A stretch of DNA of 64,000 nucleotides, taken from positions 3,079,562-3,143,561 of the forward strand of contig NZ_CH902584.1 of assembly GCF_000152845.1 (NCBI RefSeq), given 5' to 3'. Below the pieces are notes generated by a model, which was not told the origin of the DNA, made no database searches, and saw nothing but the letters and a program-made list of their open reading frames with translations. Shown piece after piece: positions 9,767 to 16,754 of this stretch (positions are counted from its first letter, which is position 1; each line of letters begins with the position of its first letter). The position numbers and the translations under genes are program-made. The stretch comes from Roseovarius sp. 217 (GTDB taxonomy: Bacteria; Pseudomonadota; Alphaproteobacteria; Rhodobacterales; Rhodobacteraceae).

Positions 9767-9785
9767 CCCCGGATCAAGTCCGGGG
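9767..9785. repeat. REP-like palindrome
   Basis: CCCCGGA, five bases (TCAAG), TCCGGGG: a 7-bp perfect stem, followed by TGACGGGGGTGGGG. Closely similar palindromes are common dispersed intergenic repeats in alphaproteobacterial genomes. Only one copy is in this window. Confidence 0.5.
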
Positions 9786-9944
9786 TGACGGGGGTGGGGA
9801 TCTATTGGCGTGTTTGGGTTGAGGTTTACGCCAACCATTGAGCCGTGCGGGGCCTGTCCGCCGGGGGGGCGCTGCGACGGTGTGGGCTGGCAGTTTATGT
9901 CTGCCTCATACTTCTGCGTTTTCAAGGAAATGCCACGTTGCAAA

Positions 9945-9974
9945 AGCGCCCGCCCGAGGGGGCGGACGGGCGCT
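9945..9974 (-). terminator. GC-rich hairpin, possible second terminator
   Basis: AGCGCCCG pairs with CGGGCGCT, with an inner GC-rich stem. On the minus strand it is followed by TTTTG. It lies about 60 bases beyond the stronger terminator of the methyltransferase operon and may be a backup. Confidence 0.45.
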
Positions 9975-10034
9975 GCGCGGCGGTGTCTGCGACACCTTGA
10001 TTCCGCGCAAGAGTGTTTGGGGGAGCGTGGCACG

Positions 10035-10064
10035 AAAAAGCGCGGCCCTTGGAGGGGCCGCGCT
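10035..10064 (-). terminator. Rho-independent terminator of the one-carbon operon
   Basis: On the minus strand GCGCGGCCC, a 6-base loop, GGGCCGCGC and then TTTTT. The 9-bp stem is perfect and begins about 30 bases after the stop codon of the methyl-THF methyltransferase-like gene. Confidence 0.85.
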
Positions 10065-10095
10065 TGGGTCTGTTGTGCTGAGGCTGGCCTGCGCC

Positions 10096-11157
10096 TTAGC
10101 CGCGGCGGCGGCTGCGGCTCCCGGCGCGGCCGCCGGTGCGGACCTCTTCGCCGGGTTTGGGGGGGGCTTTGTTGAACTTGATCCAGTTGCCGCCGTGCGG
10201 GTCGGCGTTCATCAGGAAGTTGGCGGCCATGATCGCCTCCATTTCCTTGCCCGGACGGGCCTTCATCGAGCCCAGGCCAAAGAGCTGGCAGAAGGTCTCG
10301 TCGTCCATATCCTCGGGCAGGATGAGGCCGGAGGCGGCGACTTCGGCCTTTTTCGCCTCGATCTCGGCCTGTTTCACCGGCAGCGCGATCGGGTTCATGA
10401 TGGCGGAGGTCATGCCCGCCTGCATCGCCATAGGCAGAAAGGCATTGTTGATGCCGTGGCGGTTGGGCAGGCCAAAGGAGATGTTGGAGGCACCACAGGT
10501 GGTGTTGACGCCCAGCTCTTCGCGCAGGCGGCGCACGAGGGTAAAGACCTGACGACCGGCGGTGCCCATCGCGCCCACCGGCATGACCAGAGGATCGACC
10601 ACGATGTCATGCGCGGGGATGCCGAAATCGGCGGCGCGCTCGACGATTTTCTTGGCGACGGCAAAGCGGACGTCGGGGTCTTCGGAAATGCCGGTGTCGT
10701 CGTTGGAGATGGCCACGACCGGCACGTTGTATTTCTTGACCAAGGGCAGCACGTATTCTAGGCGGTCTTCTTCACCCGTCACCGAGTTGAGGAGGGGACG
10801 GCCCTGAGCGGCCTTGAGACCGGCCTCAAGCGCTGCGGGAACCGAGCTGTCGATGCAGAGCGGCAGGTCGACGAGGCCCTGCACCAGCTCGATCATCTTG
10901 GTCATCAGGGGCGGTTCGGTCTCGTTCGGGTTGGGGTTGGAATTGTAGACCACGCCTGCGTTGATATCGAGCACGGTGGCACCAGCGGCGGCCTGTGCCA
11001 GAGCATCGGATTCCACTGTCGAGAAATCGCCGGCCTCAAGCTCGGCGGCGAGCTTTTTGCGGCCTGTGGGGTTGATGCGTTCGCCAATGACGCAGAACGG
11101 CTCGTCAAAGCCGATGACGGCGGTTTTGGTTTTGCTCTCGACGATGGTGCGGGTCAT
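10096..11157 (-). CDS. Methyltetrahydrofolate:corrinoid methyltransferase-like protein (pterin-binding domain)
   Basis: A 353-residue protein with the pterin-binding TIM barrel of AcsE/MeTr-type methyltransferases. Signatures are GERINPTGRKKL (about 26-37), LDINAG, the CIDSS strand, NSVTGEEDR, VVAISNDDTGI and GASNISFGLPNR. Family knowledge suggests transfer of a methyl group between methyl-THF and a corrinoid protein. No corrinoid protein or substrate methyltransferase is nearby, so direction and partner are open. The start ATG at 11157 is chosen because the preceding open frame overlaps the MetF-like gene and is not conserved in character. The C-terminal tail is very Arg/Gly-rich. It is the last gene of a three-gene operon ending in a clear terminator. 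Confidence 0.88.
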   Translation of the reverse strand: MTRTIVESKTKTAVIGFDEPFCVIGERINPTGRKKLAAELEAGDFSTVESDALAQAAAGATVLDINAGVVYNSNPNPNETEPPLMTKMIELVQGLVDLPLCIDSSVPAALEAGLKAAQGRPLLNSVTGEEDRLEYVLPLVKKYNVPVVAISNDDTGISEDPDVRFAVAKKIVERAADFGIPAHDIVVDPLVMPVGAMGTAGRQVFTLVRRLREELGVNTTCGASNISFGLPNRHGINNAFLPMAMQAGMTSAIMNPIALPVKQAEIEAKKAEVAASGLILPEDMDDETFCQLFGLGSMKARPGKEMEAIMAANFLMNADPHGGNWIKFNKAPPKPGEEVRTGGRAGSRSRRRG

Positions 11158-11167
11158 ATGTGGTCCT

Positions 11168-12091
11168 TCAGGATGCGTTGGCAGGGGTGGCGGCGGCACC
11201 GCCATTGGCGATGGCCCATTCGGCATTGCTCTTGATCCCGCCGAGCGGGAAGAAATGCACATGCTCGATGTTGAACTCGGGATTGGCGGCCTTGTGGGCG
11301 GCCAGTTCGGTCAGAACGTCGTTCGGCTCATAGGGGAGCAGGAGTTTCGAAACATCCATGGCGCGTTTCTGCAGAACCTTGAGCGAAGGGCCGACACCGC
11401 AGGCGATGGCGAATTTGATCAGGGTTTGCAGCTTGGCGGGGCCGGCGATGCCGATGTGGATAGGCAGGTCGATGCCTGCCGCCTTGAGATTGTCGGCCCA
11501 TTGGATGATCGGCTTGGCCTCAAAGGCGAATTGGGTGGCGAGGGCCATTTTCGCGTCGGTGGTTTCAGAGAATTTCTGTTTCCAGCGGAGCGCGTCCTCG
11601 ACGTTTTTCATGCTGCCATCGGGGTCGATGTCGCGGTTGCCTTCGGGGTGGCCTGCGACATGCAGGCGCTTGAAGCCAGCGCGGTCGAATTCACCGGATT
11701 GCATCAGTTGGATGGAGCTGTCGAAATCGCCATGCGGGGTGGTGACGCCACCGGCGAGGAGCAGGGCCTGATCGACGCCCGCCTCGCCCTGGTAGCGGGC
11801 GATCCAGTCGGCCAGGGTGGCGCGGTCCTTGATGATGCGGGCCGGGAAGTGGGGCATGACGGGATAGCCGTCCCGCGCCAGACGCGCGGCGGTGGCGACC
11901 ATATCCTCGATCGGGGTGCCCTCGATATGGGCGATGTAGACGCGGGTGCCGGTGGGCAGCAGGTCGCGGAAATTCTCGATCTTTTCGGCGGTGCGGGGCA
12001 TCACCTCGATCGAATAGCCGTCAAGGAAAGCCTCGAGCTGGCCATTGGCGGGGGTGAATTTCTCACGCTTCTTGAAGTTGAAAAGTGCCAT
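11168..12091 (-). CDS. Methylenetetrahydrofolate reductase-like protein (MetF family)
   Basis: A 307-residue flavoprotein-like TIM barrel of the MetF superfamily. Family signatures include VMPRTAEKIENF near the N-terminus, VYIAHIEGTPIEDMVATA, the LLLAGG strand, and the LHVAGHPEGNRDI segment that corresponds to the MetF substrate region. In MetF enzymes the reaction interconverts methyl-THF and methylene-THF. In demethylating bacteria a MetF-type enzyme can run in the oxidative direction to feed methyl groups into C1 oxidation. The start has a GGGAGG ribosome site. It sits between a virulence-factor-type small protein and a methyl-THF methyltransferase-like protein, which supports a C1 role rather than methionine synthesis alone. 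Confidence 0.88.
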   Translation of the reverse strand: MALFNFKKREKFTPANGQLEAFLDGYSIEVMPRTAEKIENFRDLLPTGTRVYIAHIEGTPIEDMVATAARLARDGYPVMPHFPARIIKDRATLADWIARYQGEAGVDQALLLAGGVTTPHGDFDSSIQLMQSGEFDRAGFKRLHVAGHPEGNRDIDPDGSMKNVEDALRWKQKFSETTDAKMALATQFAFEAKPIIQWADNLKAAGIDLPIHIGIAGPAKLQTLIKFAIACGVGPSLKVLQKRAMDVSKLLLPYEPNDVLTELAAHKAANPEFNIEHVHFFPLGGIKSNAEWAIANGGAAATPANAS

Positions 12092-12121
12092 CGCGGCCTC
12101 CCATAGAGATCCAGAGCGCAT

Positions 12122-12418
12122 TCACGCCCAGCCATCATTCGCGATCAGGGCCTTGATGCGCTCCTGATCAAACTCTGCGTCGATCCGGGCCGCCTCGGAT
12201 TGGGCGACGGCGTCGGGTTCGCCTTCCACGGGATAGGGATCAGCCTTGCGCCATTCGGCGAGGTAGGCGTCGGTGCCAGCGGCGCCGCATTTCATCGCCG
12301 CGCGGTCGATGGCCTGCTCGAAGCGCTCGGGCAGCTGAACCTTGCTGCCGCGGCGGCCCTTGCCGACGATGACCTGAGCGGGGATGTCCCGCCAGTAGAC
12401 GATGGTGACGTCGACCAT
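12122..12418 (-). CDS. Small 'virulence factor' family protein linked to MetF
   Basis: A 98-residue cytoplasmic protein beginning MVDVTIVYWRDIPAQVIVGKG, which resembles the family named Virulence_fact in protein databases. That name carries no proven biochemical meaning. It is the first gene of the operon with the MetF-like and methyl-THF methyltransferase-like genes (30-base gap to the next), so a role as an accessory or small subunit of the methyl-THF system is a reasonable inference. The start ATG has an AAGGAAT ribosome site. Confidence 0.8.
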   Translation of the reverse strand: MVDVTIVYWRDIPAQVIVGKGRRGSKVQLPERFEQAIDRAAMKCGAAGTDAYLAEWRKADPYPVEGEPDAVAQSEAARIDAEFDQERIKALIANDGWA

Positions 12419-12654
12419 GGTTGATTCCTTTTTCCTTCGTGGTCCCTACCTAATGCAGGCTGGGCGATGCGCAGGGTTCGATTTCGACAGAACGGGAGCG
12501 TCATGCGACGTGGCCACCTTAGCGGCGCGCGGCGCGGCGAGCCATTGGGCGGGATGCGAAAAATACTCATCATCGTTATGACCCGTCGCAACGCTTGCGT
12601 GCGCGCCCGCTTCGGACTAGTTTGGAGGTAACTTGAAATGGAGGGCGTGTTGCT

Positions 12655-13767
12655 ATGACGCCCAAGCGTCCCGAAAGTGCGGGCGCGGTCCCGATACCGG
12701 TTGAGAGCCCCGCACTGACCCATCTGGATCAGGGGCCGCTCTATGCGGCGCTTGATCTGGGAACAAACAGTTGCCGGATGCTGATTGCCCAACCCGAGGG
12801 CCATCAGTTTAAAGTCGTGGACAGTTTCTCGAAATCAGTGCAGCTGGGCGCGGGGCTTGAAAGCTCTGGACGTCTGTCGCGCGCCTCAATCTATCGGACC
12901 ATTCAGGCGCTTCGCGTTTGCAAGCAGAAGCTGAAGCGGCACCGGGTGACGCGCATGCGGCTGGTCGCGACCGAAGCCTGTCGTCGCGCAAGCAATGGCG
13001 CGGACTTCATGGCGCGGGTCGAGCGCGAGACCGGTCTCAAGCTCGATATCATCGCGCCTCAGGAAGAGGCACAATTGGCTGTGGTGTCTTGTGCGCCGCT
13101 GGTCAGTCTGCGCACCGATCAGCTCTTGGTGGTGGATATCGGGGGTGGGTCCACGGAGTTGGTGTGGATTGACCTGACGGCCGTGCCGCATTCCGAGCGG
13201 CGGCGTGCCATCATGCGGATGCATATGGGGTTTCATTCCAGCCCAGTCGGTCTGCCTGCGGCCAAGGTGGTGGATTGGATCAGCGTGCCCTTGGGTGTGG
13301 CGACGCTGCGCGATCAGTTCCGGGATGTCGAAGATGACGCGGCGCGGTTTGCGTTGATGAGCTGGTTCTTTGAGGAGAACCTTGCCGAATTCGCGCCCTA
13401 CAAGGATGAGCAGTCGCGCGAGGGGTTTCAGATCGTGGGCACCTCGGGCACGGTGACGACGGTGGCGGCCAGCCATTTGAACCTGCGGCGCTATGATCGC
13501 AACAAAGTGGACGGGCTGACCATGACCAGTGACGAGATTGATCGGGTGATCCGGTCCTATCTGACGCTTGGTCCGGCGGGGCGCAGACGTGATCCGCGCA
13601 TAGGTCAGGATCGGCAGGCGCTGATCATGTCGGGGGCTGCCATCTTGCAGGCGTTGCTCAGGTGCTGGCCGACGGATCGGCTGAGCGTGGCGGATCGAGG
13701 CCTGCGCGAAGGCATGCTCTACGCGCAGATGGCGGCGGATGGCGTATTGACGGACGGAGAGGCATGA
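12655..13767 (+). CDS. Ppx/GppA family phosphatase (exopolyphosphatase or pppGpp phosphohydrolase)
   Basis: A 370-residue member of the ASKHA-fold Ppx/GppA family. The phosphate-1 loop YAALDLGTNSCRMLIA (about 25-40) and the phosphate-2 loop VVDIGGGSTELVW (about 160-172) are both intact, with the conserved TEACRRASNG between them. The single-domain length matches the short alphaproteobacterial form without the HD-like C-terminal domain of E. coli Ppx. It should hydrolyse polyphosphate or pppGpp; the two cannot be separated by sequence. A GGAGG ribosome site precedes the ATG. The stop codon overlaps the start of the tube-like gene by 4 bases. Confidence 0.93.
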   Translation: MTPKRPESAGAVPIPVESPALTHLDQGPLYAALDLGTNSCRMLIAQPEGHQFKVVDSFSKSVQLGAGLESSGRLSRASIYRTIQALRVCKQKLKRHRVTRMRLVATEACRRASNGADFMARVERETGLKLDIIAPQEEAQLAVVSCAPLVSLRTDQLLVVDIGGGSTELVWIDLTAVPHSERRRAIMRMHMGFHSSPVGLPAAKVVDWISVPLGVATLRDQFRDVEDDAARFALMSWFFEENLAEFAPYKDEQSREGFQIVGTSGTVTTVAASHLNLRRYDRNKVDGLTMTSDEIDRVIRSYLTLGPAGRRRDPRIGQDRQALIMSGAAILQALLRCWPTDRLSVADRGLREGMLYAQMAADGVLTDGEA

Positions 13768-14225
13768 TGGTGGAGGACGGTCCGGCGCAATCACAGACTA
13801 TCTGGCCTATGCCGAAGTTTTATTTCCGGGTGGCATGGGACACGTTGGAGCTGACTTTCCAAGAGGTGTCTGGGCTGGAGGTGGAAAGCCAGCCGATTGA
13901 ATATCGCGCGGGAAATGCGCCCGAGTTTTCGCAGGTGAAAATGCCGGGACTCCTGAAATCGAGCACCATCACCCTGAAAAAGGGGGTATGCGCCACGGAG
14001 AGCAAAATCTTTGACTGGTTTTCCGAGATCAAGATGAACGTGATCAAGCGTAAAGATCTGACGATTGCCTTGCTGGATCAAAGTGGCGCGCCGACGATGA
14101 TCTGGCGGGTCAAGAACGGCTATCCGGTCAAGGTGACAAGCAGCGCTCTGAAGGCCGAGGGCAATGAAGTGGCGATTGAAGCGATTGAGATCGCTCATGA
14201 AGGGCTGACAATTGAAAACGTGTGA
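13764..14225 (+). CDS. Phage tail tube-like protein (T4 gp19 / contractile injection tube family), orphan
   Basis: A 153-residue protein whose body matches the gp19-type tail tube or Pvc1-like inner tube fold. It contains PMPKFYFRVAWDTLELTFQEV, then VSGLEVESQPIEYRAG, then IKRKDLTIALLDQSG and NGYPVKVTSSALKAEGNEVA. Proteins of this family polymerise into the inner tube of phage tails and extracellular contractile injection systems. Here there is no sheath, baseplate, spike or AAA ATPase gene next to it. It overlaps the end of the Ppx gene by 4 bases and is followed 10 bases later by rlmE, so it is co-transcribed with housekeeping genes. The ATG at 13764 keeps the short N-terminal arm usual for the family; 13809 is an alternative. 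Confidence 0.85.
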   Translation: MMVEDGPAQSQTIWPMPKFYFRVAWDTLELTFQEVSGLEVESQPIEYRAGNAPEFSQVKMPGLLKSSTITLKKGVCATESKIFDWFSEIKMNVIKRKDLTIALLDQSGAPTMIWRVKNGYPVKVTSSALKAEGNEVAIEAIEIAHEGLTIENV

Positions 14226-14235
14226 GGCAGACTAG

Positions 14236-14952
14236 ATGGCCAAGACACCGGATGGCAAGAATACCTCGGGGCGCGGGCAACGCGATCTGACGGTCAAGGT
14301 CAAGACGGCGCGTGGGCGCACATCGTCGTCGACGCGCTGGTTGCAGCGGCAGTTGAACGACCCCTATGTCAAGCGGGCGCAGATCGAGGGCTATCGCGGT
14401 CGTGCGGCCTTTAAGATCATGGAGTTGGATGACAAGTTCCGGTTTCTGGTGCCCGGCGCGCGGGTGCTTGATCTGGGCTGTGCGCCGGGGGGCTGGTGTC
14501 AGGTGGCGGTGCCGCGTGTGAACGCCCTCGGCGAGAAGAAGGGCAAGGCGATTGGCCGGATCGTGGGAGTCGATCTGCAAGAGGTGGAGCCGATTGCGGG
14601 ATGCGAGATCCATCAGCTTGATTTCATGGCCGACGATGCAGACCAGCAAGTCAAGGACTGGCTGGGCGGCAAGGCGGATGTGGTGATGTCGGATATGGCC
14701 GCCTCAAGCTCGGGTCACAAGCAAACAGACCATTTGCGCATCATCGCGCTCTGCGAGGCGGCGGCCTATCTGGCGTTTGACGTCCTGGAGGTGGGCGGCA
14801 CATTTGTGTCCAAGGTTCTGGCAGGTGGGGCCGAGGGCGAGTTGCAGACGCTGCTGAAAAAGCGGTTCGACAAGGTTGCCAATGTGAAGCCGCCCGCATC
14901 GCGCGCGGACAGTTCGGAGAAGTTCGTGATTGCCACGGGATTTCGCGGTTAG
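14236..14952 (+). CDS. rlmE: 23S rRNA (uridine-2'-O)-methyltransferase RlmE (FtsJ/RrmJ)
   Basis: A 238-residue SAM-dependent 2'-O-methyltransferase that should modify U2552 of 23S rRNA late in 50S assembly. The SAM-binding motif is [18 protein letters not shown] (about 78-95), the catalytic aspartate lies in [13 protein letters not shown], and the conserved [17 protein letters not shown] precedes motif I. A Lys/Arg-rich N-terminal tail of about 30 residues fits rRNA binding. In E. coli the K-D-K catalytic set is used; the corresponding lysines are present near AAFKI and in FVSKVLAGG. Confidence 0.95.
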   Translation: MAKTPDGKNTSGRGQRDLTVKVKTARGRTSSSTRWLQRQLNDPYVKRAQIEGYRGRAAFKIMELDDKFRFLVPGARVLDLGCAPGGWCQVAVPRVNALGEKKGKAIGRIVGVDLQEVEPIAGCEIHQLDFMADDADQQVKDWLGGKADVVMSDMAASSSGHKQTDHLRIIALCEAAAYLAFDVLEVGGTFVSKVLAGGAEGELQTLLKKRFDKVANVKPPASRADSSEKFVIATGFRG

Positions 14953-14956
14953 GCGC

Positions 14957-15166
14957 TCAGAACAGCGGCTGGGATGGACGGTCCGGCGCGATGGAGCGGC
15001 TGGCGGATTGTGCAAAGAGGCGCAGGTCGGCGGATAGAGTTTCGGGCAGTGCGGTTCTGTTCTGCGCCACATAGTGCGCCATGTTGCGCTGACGGAACAG
15101 CTCGAACAAGAGCGCGTGACGCGCTCTGTCGAGTTTGGGGCGGGGGCGCGGATCGGGGTCGGACAT
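14957..15166 (-). CDS. Small hypothetical protein
   Basis: A 69-residue frame ending 5 bases from the rlmE stop on the opposite strand. It is Arg-rich, cytoplasmic, with an amphipathic stretch (ARHALLFELFRQRNMAHYVAQ) that looks genuinely coding. The ribosome site is weak. No family recognised. It may be a real small protein or chance. Confidence 0.4.
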   Translation of the reverse strand: MSDPDPRPRPKLDRARHALLFELFRQRNMAHYVAQNRTALPETLSADLRLFAQSASRSIAPDRPSQPLF

Positions 15167-15414
15167 CTATGACCTTTGAGTGGCGGTGGACCAGTTATGC
15201 AGCAAAGAGCTTGTCAAAGGATTACGGCGATTTTGGCACATTAACTGTCCGAACCTATGGCATCGGGGGCAGGGGACGCACAGGAATGGCGCGCAAGGGC
15301 GGCTGAATGTCGGCAAGCGGTTTGCGTCTTGGCCCGAGTTGCGGGATAGTCAGCGAAAATGGGACTGAGTCAGATTGGGATCTGATCGGCGAGCAACAGG
15401 AAAGGAAAGCCGGA

Positions 15415-16278
15415 ATGCGGTATGAGGCACCTCAGGATGTAGAGGCCGCTGTGCGGATACTGGCCGCAGAGCAGGGCGCGTATGTGTTGGCGGGAGGCAC
15501 GGATCTGTTGGTCAAGCTCCGCTCGGAGATGGTCGAGCCGGACGTGATCGTCGATATCAAGCGGATCGCAGGCATGAAGGCGGTGATGCCGGAGGCCGGA
15601 GGCTGGCGGATAGGTGCTGCGGTCTCGGGTGCCGAGATGGGCGAGCATGCGGGGCTGGTGGCGGCATGGCCCGGTGTGGTCGAGGCGGCGGGGCTCATTG
15701 GCTCGACGCAGGTGCAGGGGCGGGCGACCTTGGCGGGCAATCTCTGCAACGCCTCGCCTGCGGCAGATTCAGTGCCGGCGATAGTGGCGGCGGAGGCGGT
15801 CGTGCGGGTGGTTGGCCCCAAGGGCACGCGCGACGTGGCGGTGATTGATATTCCCAAGTCGCCGGGCAAAACCTCGCTGGGTGCGGGGGAGTTCATCGCG
15901 TCGGTGTTTTTGCCTGCGCGCGGCGCGCGCTCGGGCGATGCCTATCTGCGGTTCATTCCGCGCACCGAGATGGATATCGCGGTGGTGGGGTGCGGGATTT
16001 CCTTGAGTTTGGACGCGGCGGGCAAGGTTGCGGCGGCGCGCGTGGCGCTGGGGGCGGTTGGACCCAAGGTGATGCTGGTGGATGCAGCGGCGGAGGCCAT
16101 TGTGGGGCGGGCGCTGGATGAGGCGGCGCTGGCGGATCTGGCGGCGGTCTGCTCAAAGGCGGCCACCCCGATTGATGACAAGCGCGGCACGGTCGATTTC
16201 CGTCGCCATGTTGCGGGCGTATTGGCGCGCCGCGCGGCGGTGATCGCCGAGGCGCGCGCGAAAGGAGAGAAGGCATGA
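15415..16278 (+). CDS. Molybdenum hydroxylase, FAD-binding medium subunit (CoxM/XdhB-like)
   Basis: A 287-residue FAD subunit of the xanthine oxidase superfamily. The FAD-binding motif VLAGGTDLLVKLR (about 22-34) and the second motif GSTQVQGRATLAGNLCNASPAADS (about 103-126) are present, followed by the CO_deh_flav_C domain. It passes electrons from the molybdenum and iron-sulfur subunits to an acceptor. The ATG at 15415 follows an AAAGGA ribosome site. It is the first gene of a tight operon with the small and large subunits, overlapping the next gene by 4 bases. Confidence 0.92.
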   Translation: MRYEAPQDVEAAVRILAAEQGAYVLAGGTDLLVKLRSEMVEPDVIVDIKRIAGMKAVMPEAGGWRIGAAVSGAEMGEHAGLVAAWPGVVEAAGLIGSTQVQGRATLAGNLCNASPAADSVPAIVAAEAVVRVVGPKGTRDVAVIDIPKSPGKTSLGAGEFIASVFLPARGARSGDAYLRFIPRTEMDIAVVGCGISLSLDAAGKVAAARVALGAVGPKVMLVDAAAEAIVGRALDEAALADLAAVCSKAATPIDDKRGTVDFRRHVAGVLARRAAVIAEARAKGEKA

Positions 16279-16754
16279 GCCGGATACATGTGACGACGAC
16301 GATCAACGGCGATGAGACCGAGTTTCTTTGTGATGCTGAGGCGACGCTCTTGGATGTGCTGCGCGACGAACTGGGCCTGACGGGCACCAAGGAGGGCTGT
16401 GGCACGGGCGATTGCGGTGCCTGTTCGGTGACGGTGGATGGGCGGCTGGTCTGTTCATGCCTGATGCTGGGGGCCGAGGCCGAGGGGCGTGAGATTGCCA
16501 CGATCGAGGGCATGGCGGCGGGCGAGGTGCTGCATCCGTTGCAGCAGAAGTTCATCGAGATGGCCGCGCTGCAATGTGGCATCTGCACGCCGGGGATTCT
16601 GGTGGCGGCGAAATCGCTGCTCGAACGCAACATGGACCCGTCTGAGGAAGAGGTGCGCTATTGGCTGGCGGGCAATCTGTGCCGTTGCACCGGCTATGAC
16701 AAGATCATCCGCGCCGTGATGGAAACGGCAGCGGACATGCGGAGGGCGTCGTGA
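16275..16754 (+). CDS. Molybdenum hydroxylase, 2Fe-2S small subunit (CoxS-like)
   Basis: A 159-residue subunit with both [2Fe-2S] clusters of the family. The plant-type cluster uses the cysteines in GCGTGDCGACSV and CSC, and the C-terminal cluster those in CGICTPG and CRCTGY. It carries electrons from the molybdopterin site to the FAD subunit. It overlaps the genes on both sides by 4 bases, so all three subunits are made together. Confidence 0.95.
   Translation: MSRIHVTTTINGDETEFLCDAEATLLDVLRDELGLTGTKEGCGTGDCGACSVTVDGRLVCSCLMLGAEAEGREIATIEGMAAGEVLHPLQQKFIEMAALQCGICTPGILVAAKSLLERNMDPSEEEVRYWLAGNLCRCTGYDKIIRAVMETAADMRRAS

Larger units (their letters stand above)
9213..10034. other. Gene-poor region beside the orphan gene
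   Basis: About 820 bases without a convincing gene. Small open frames (for example 9209-9424 minus and 9534-9788 plus) have no ribosome sites or recognisable domains. The stretch includes a GC-rich palindrome at 9767-9785 and terminator-like hairpins near 9945 and 10040. It could be the decayed remains of acquired DNA together with the orphan gene, but I see no transposase or integrase. Confidence 0.5.

Noticed and set aside
9209-9788. Small open frames at 9209-9424 (minus), 9322-9522 and 9534-9788 (plus)
   Set aside because: No ribosome sites, no domains and composition of non-coding sequence; treated as gene-poor or decayed DNA.
9838-12106. Long plus-strand frames opposite the C1 operon
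   Set aside because: They are composed of Gly/Asp/Val-rich mirror sequence of the MetF-like and methyltransferase-like genes and have no domain signature.
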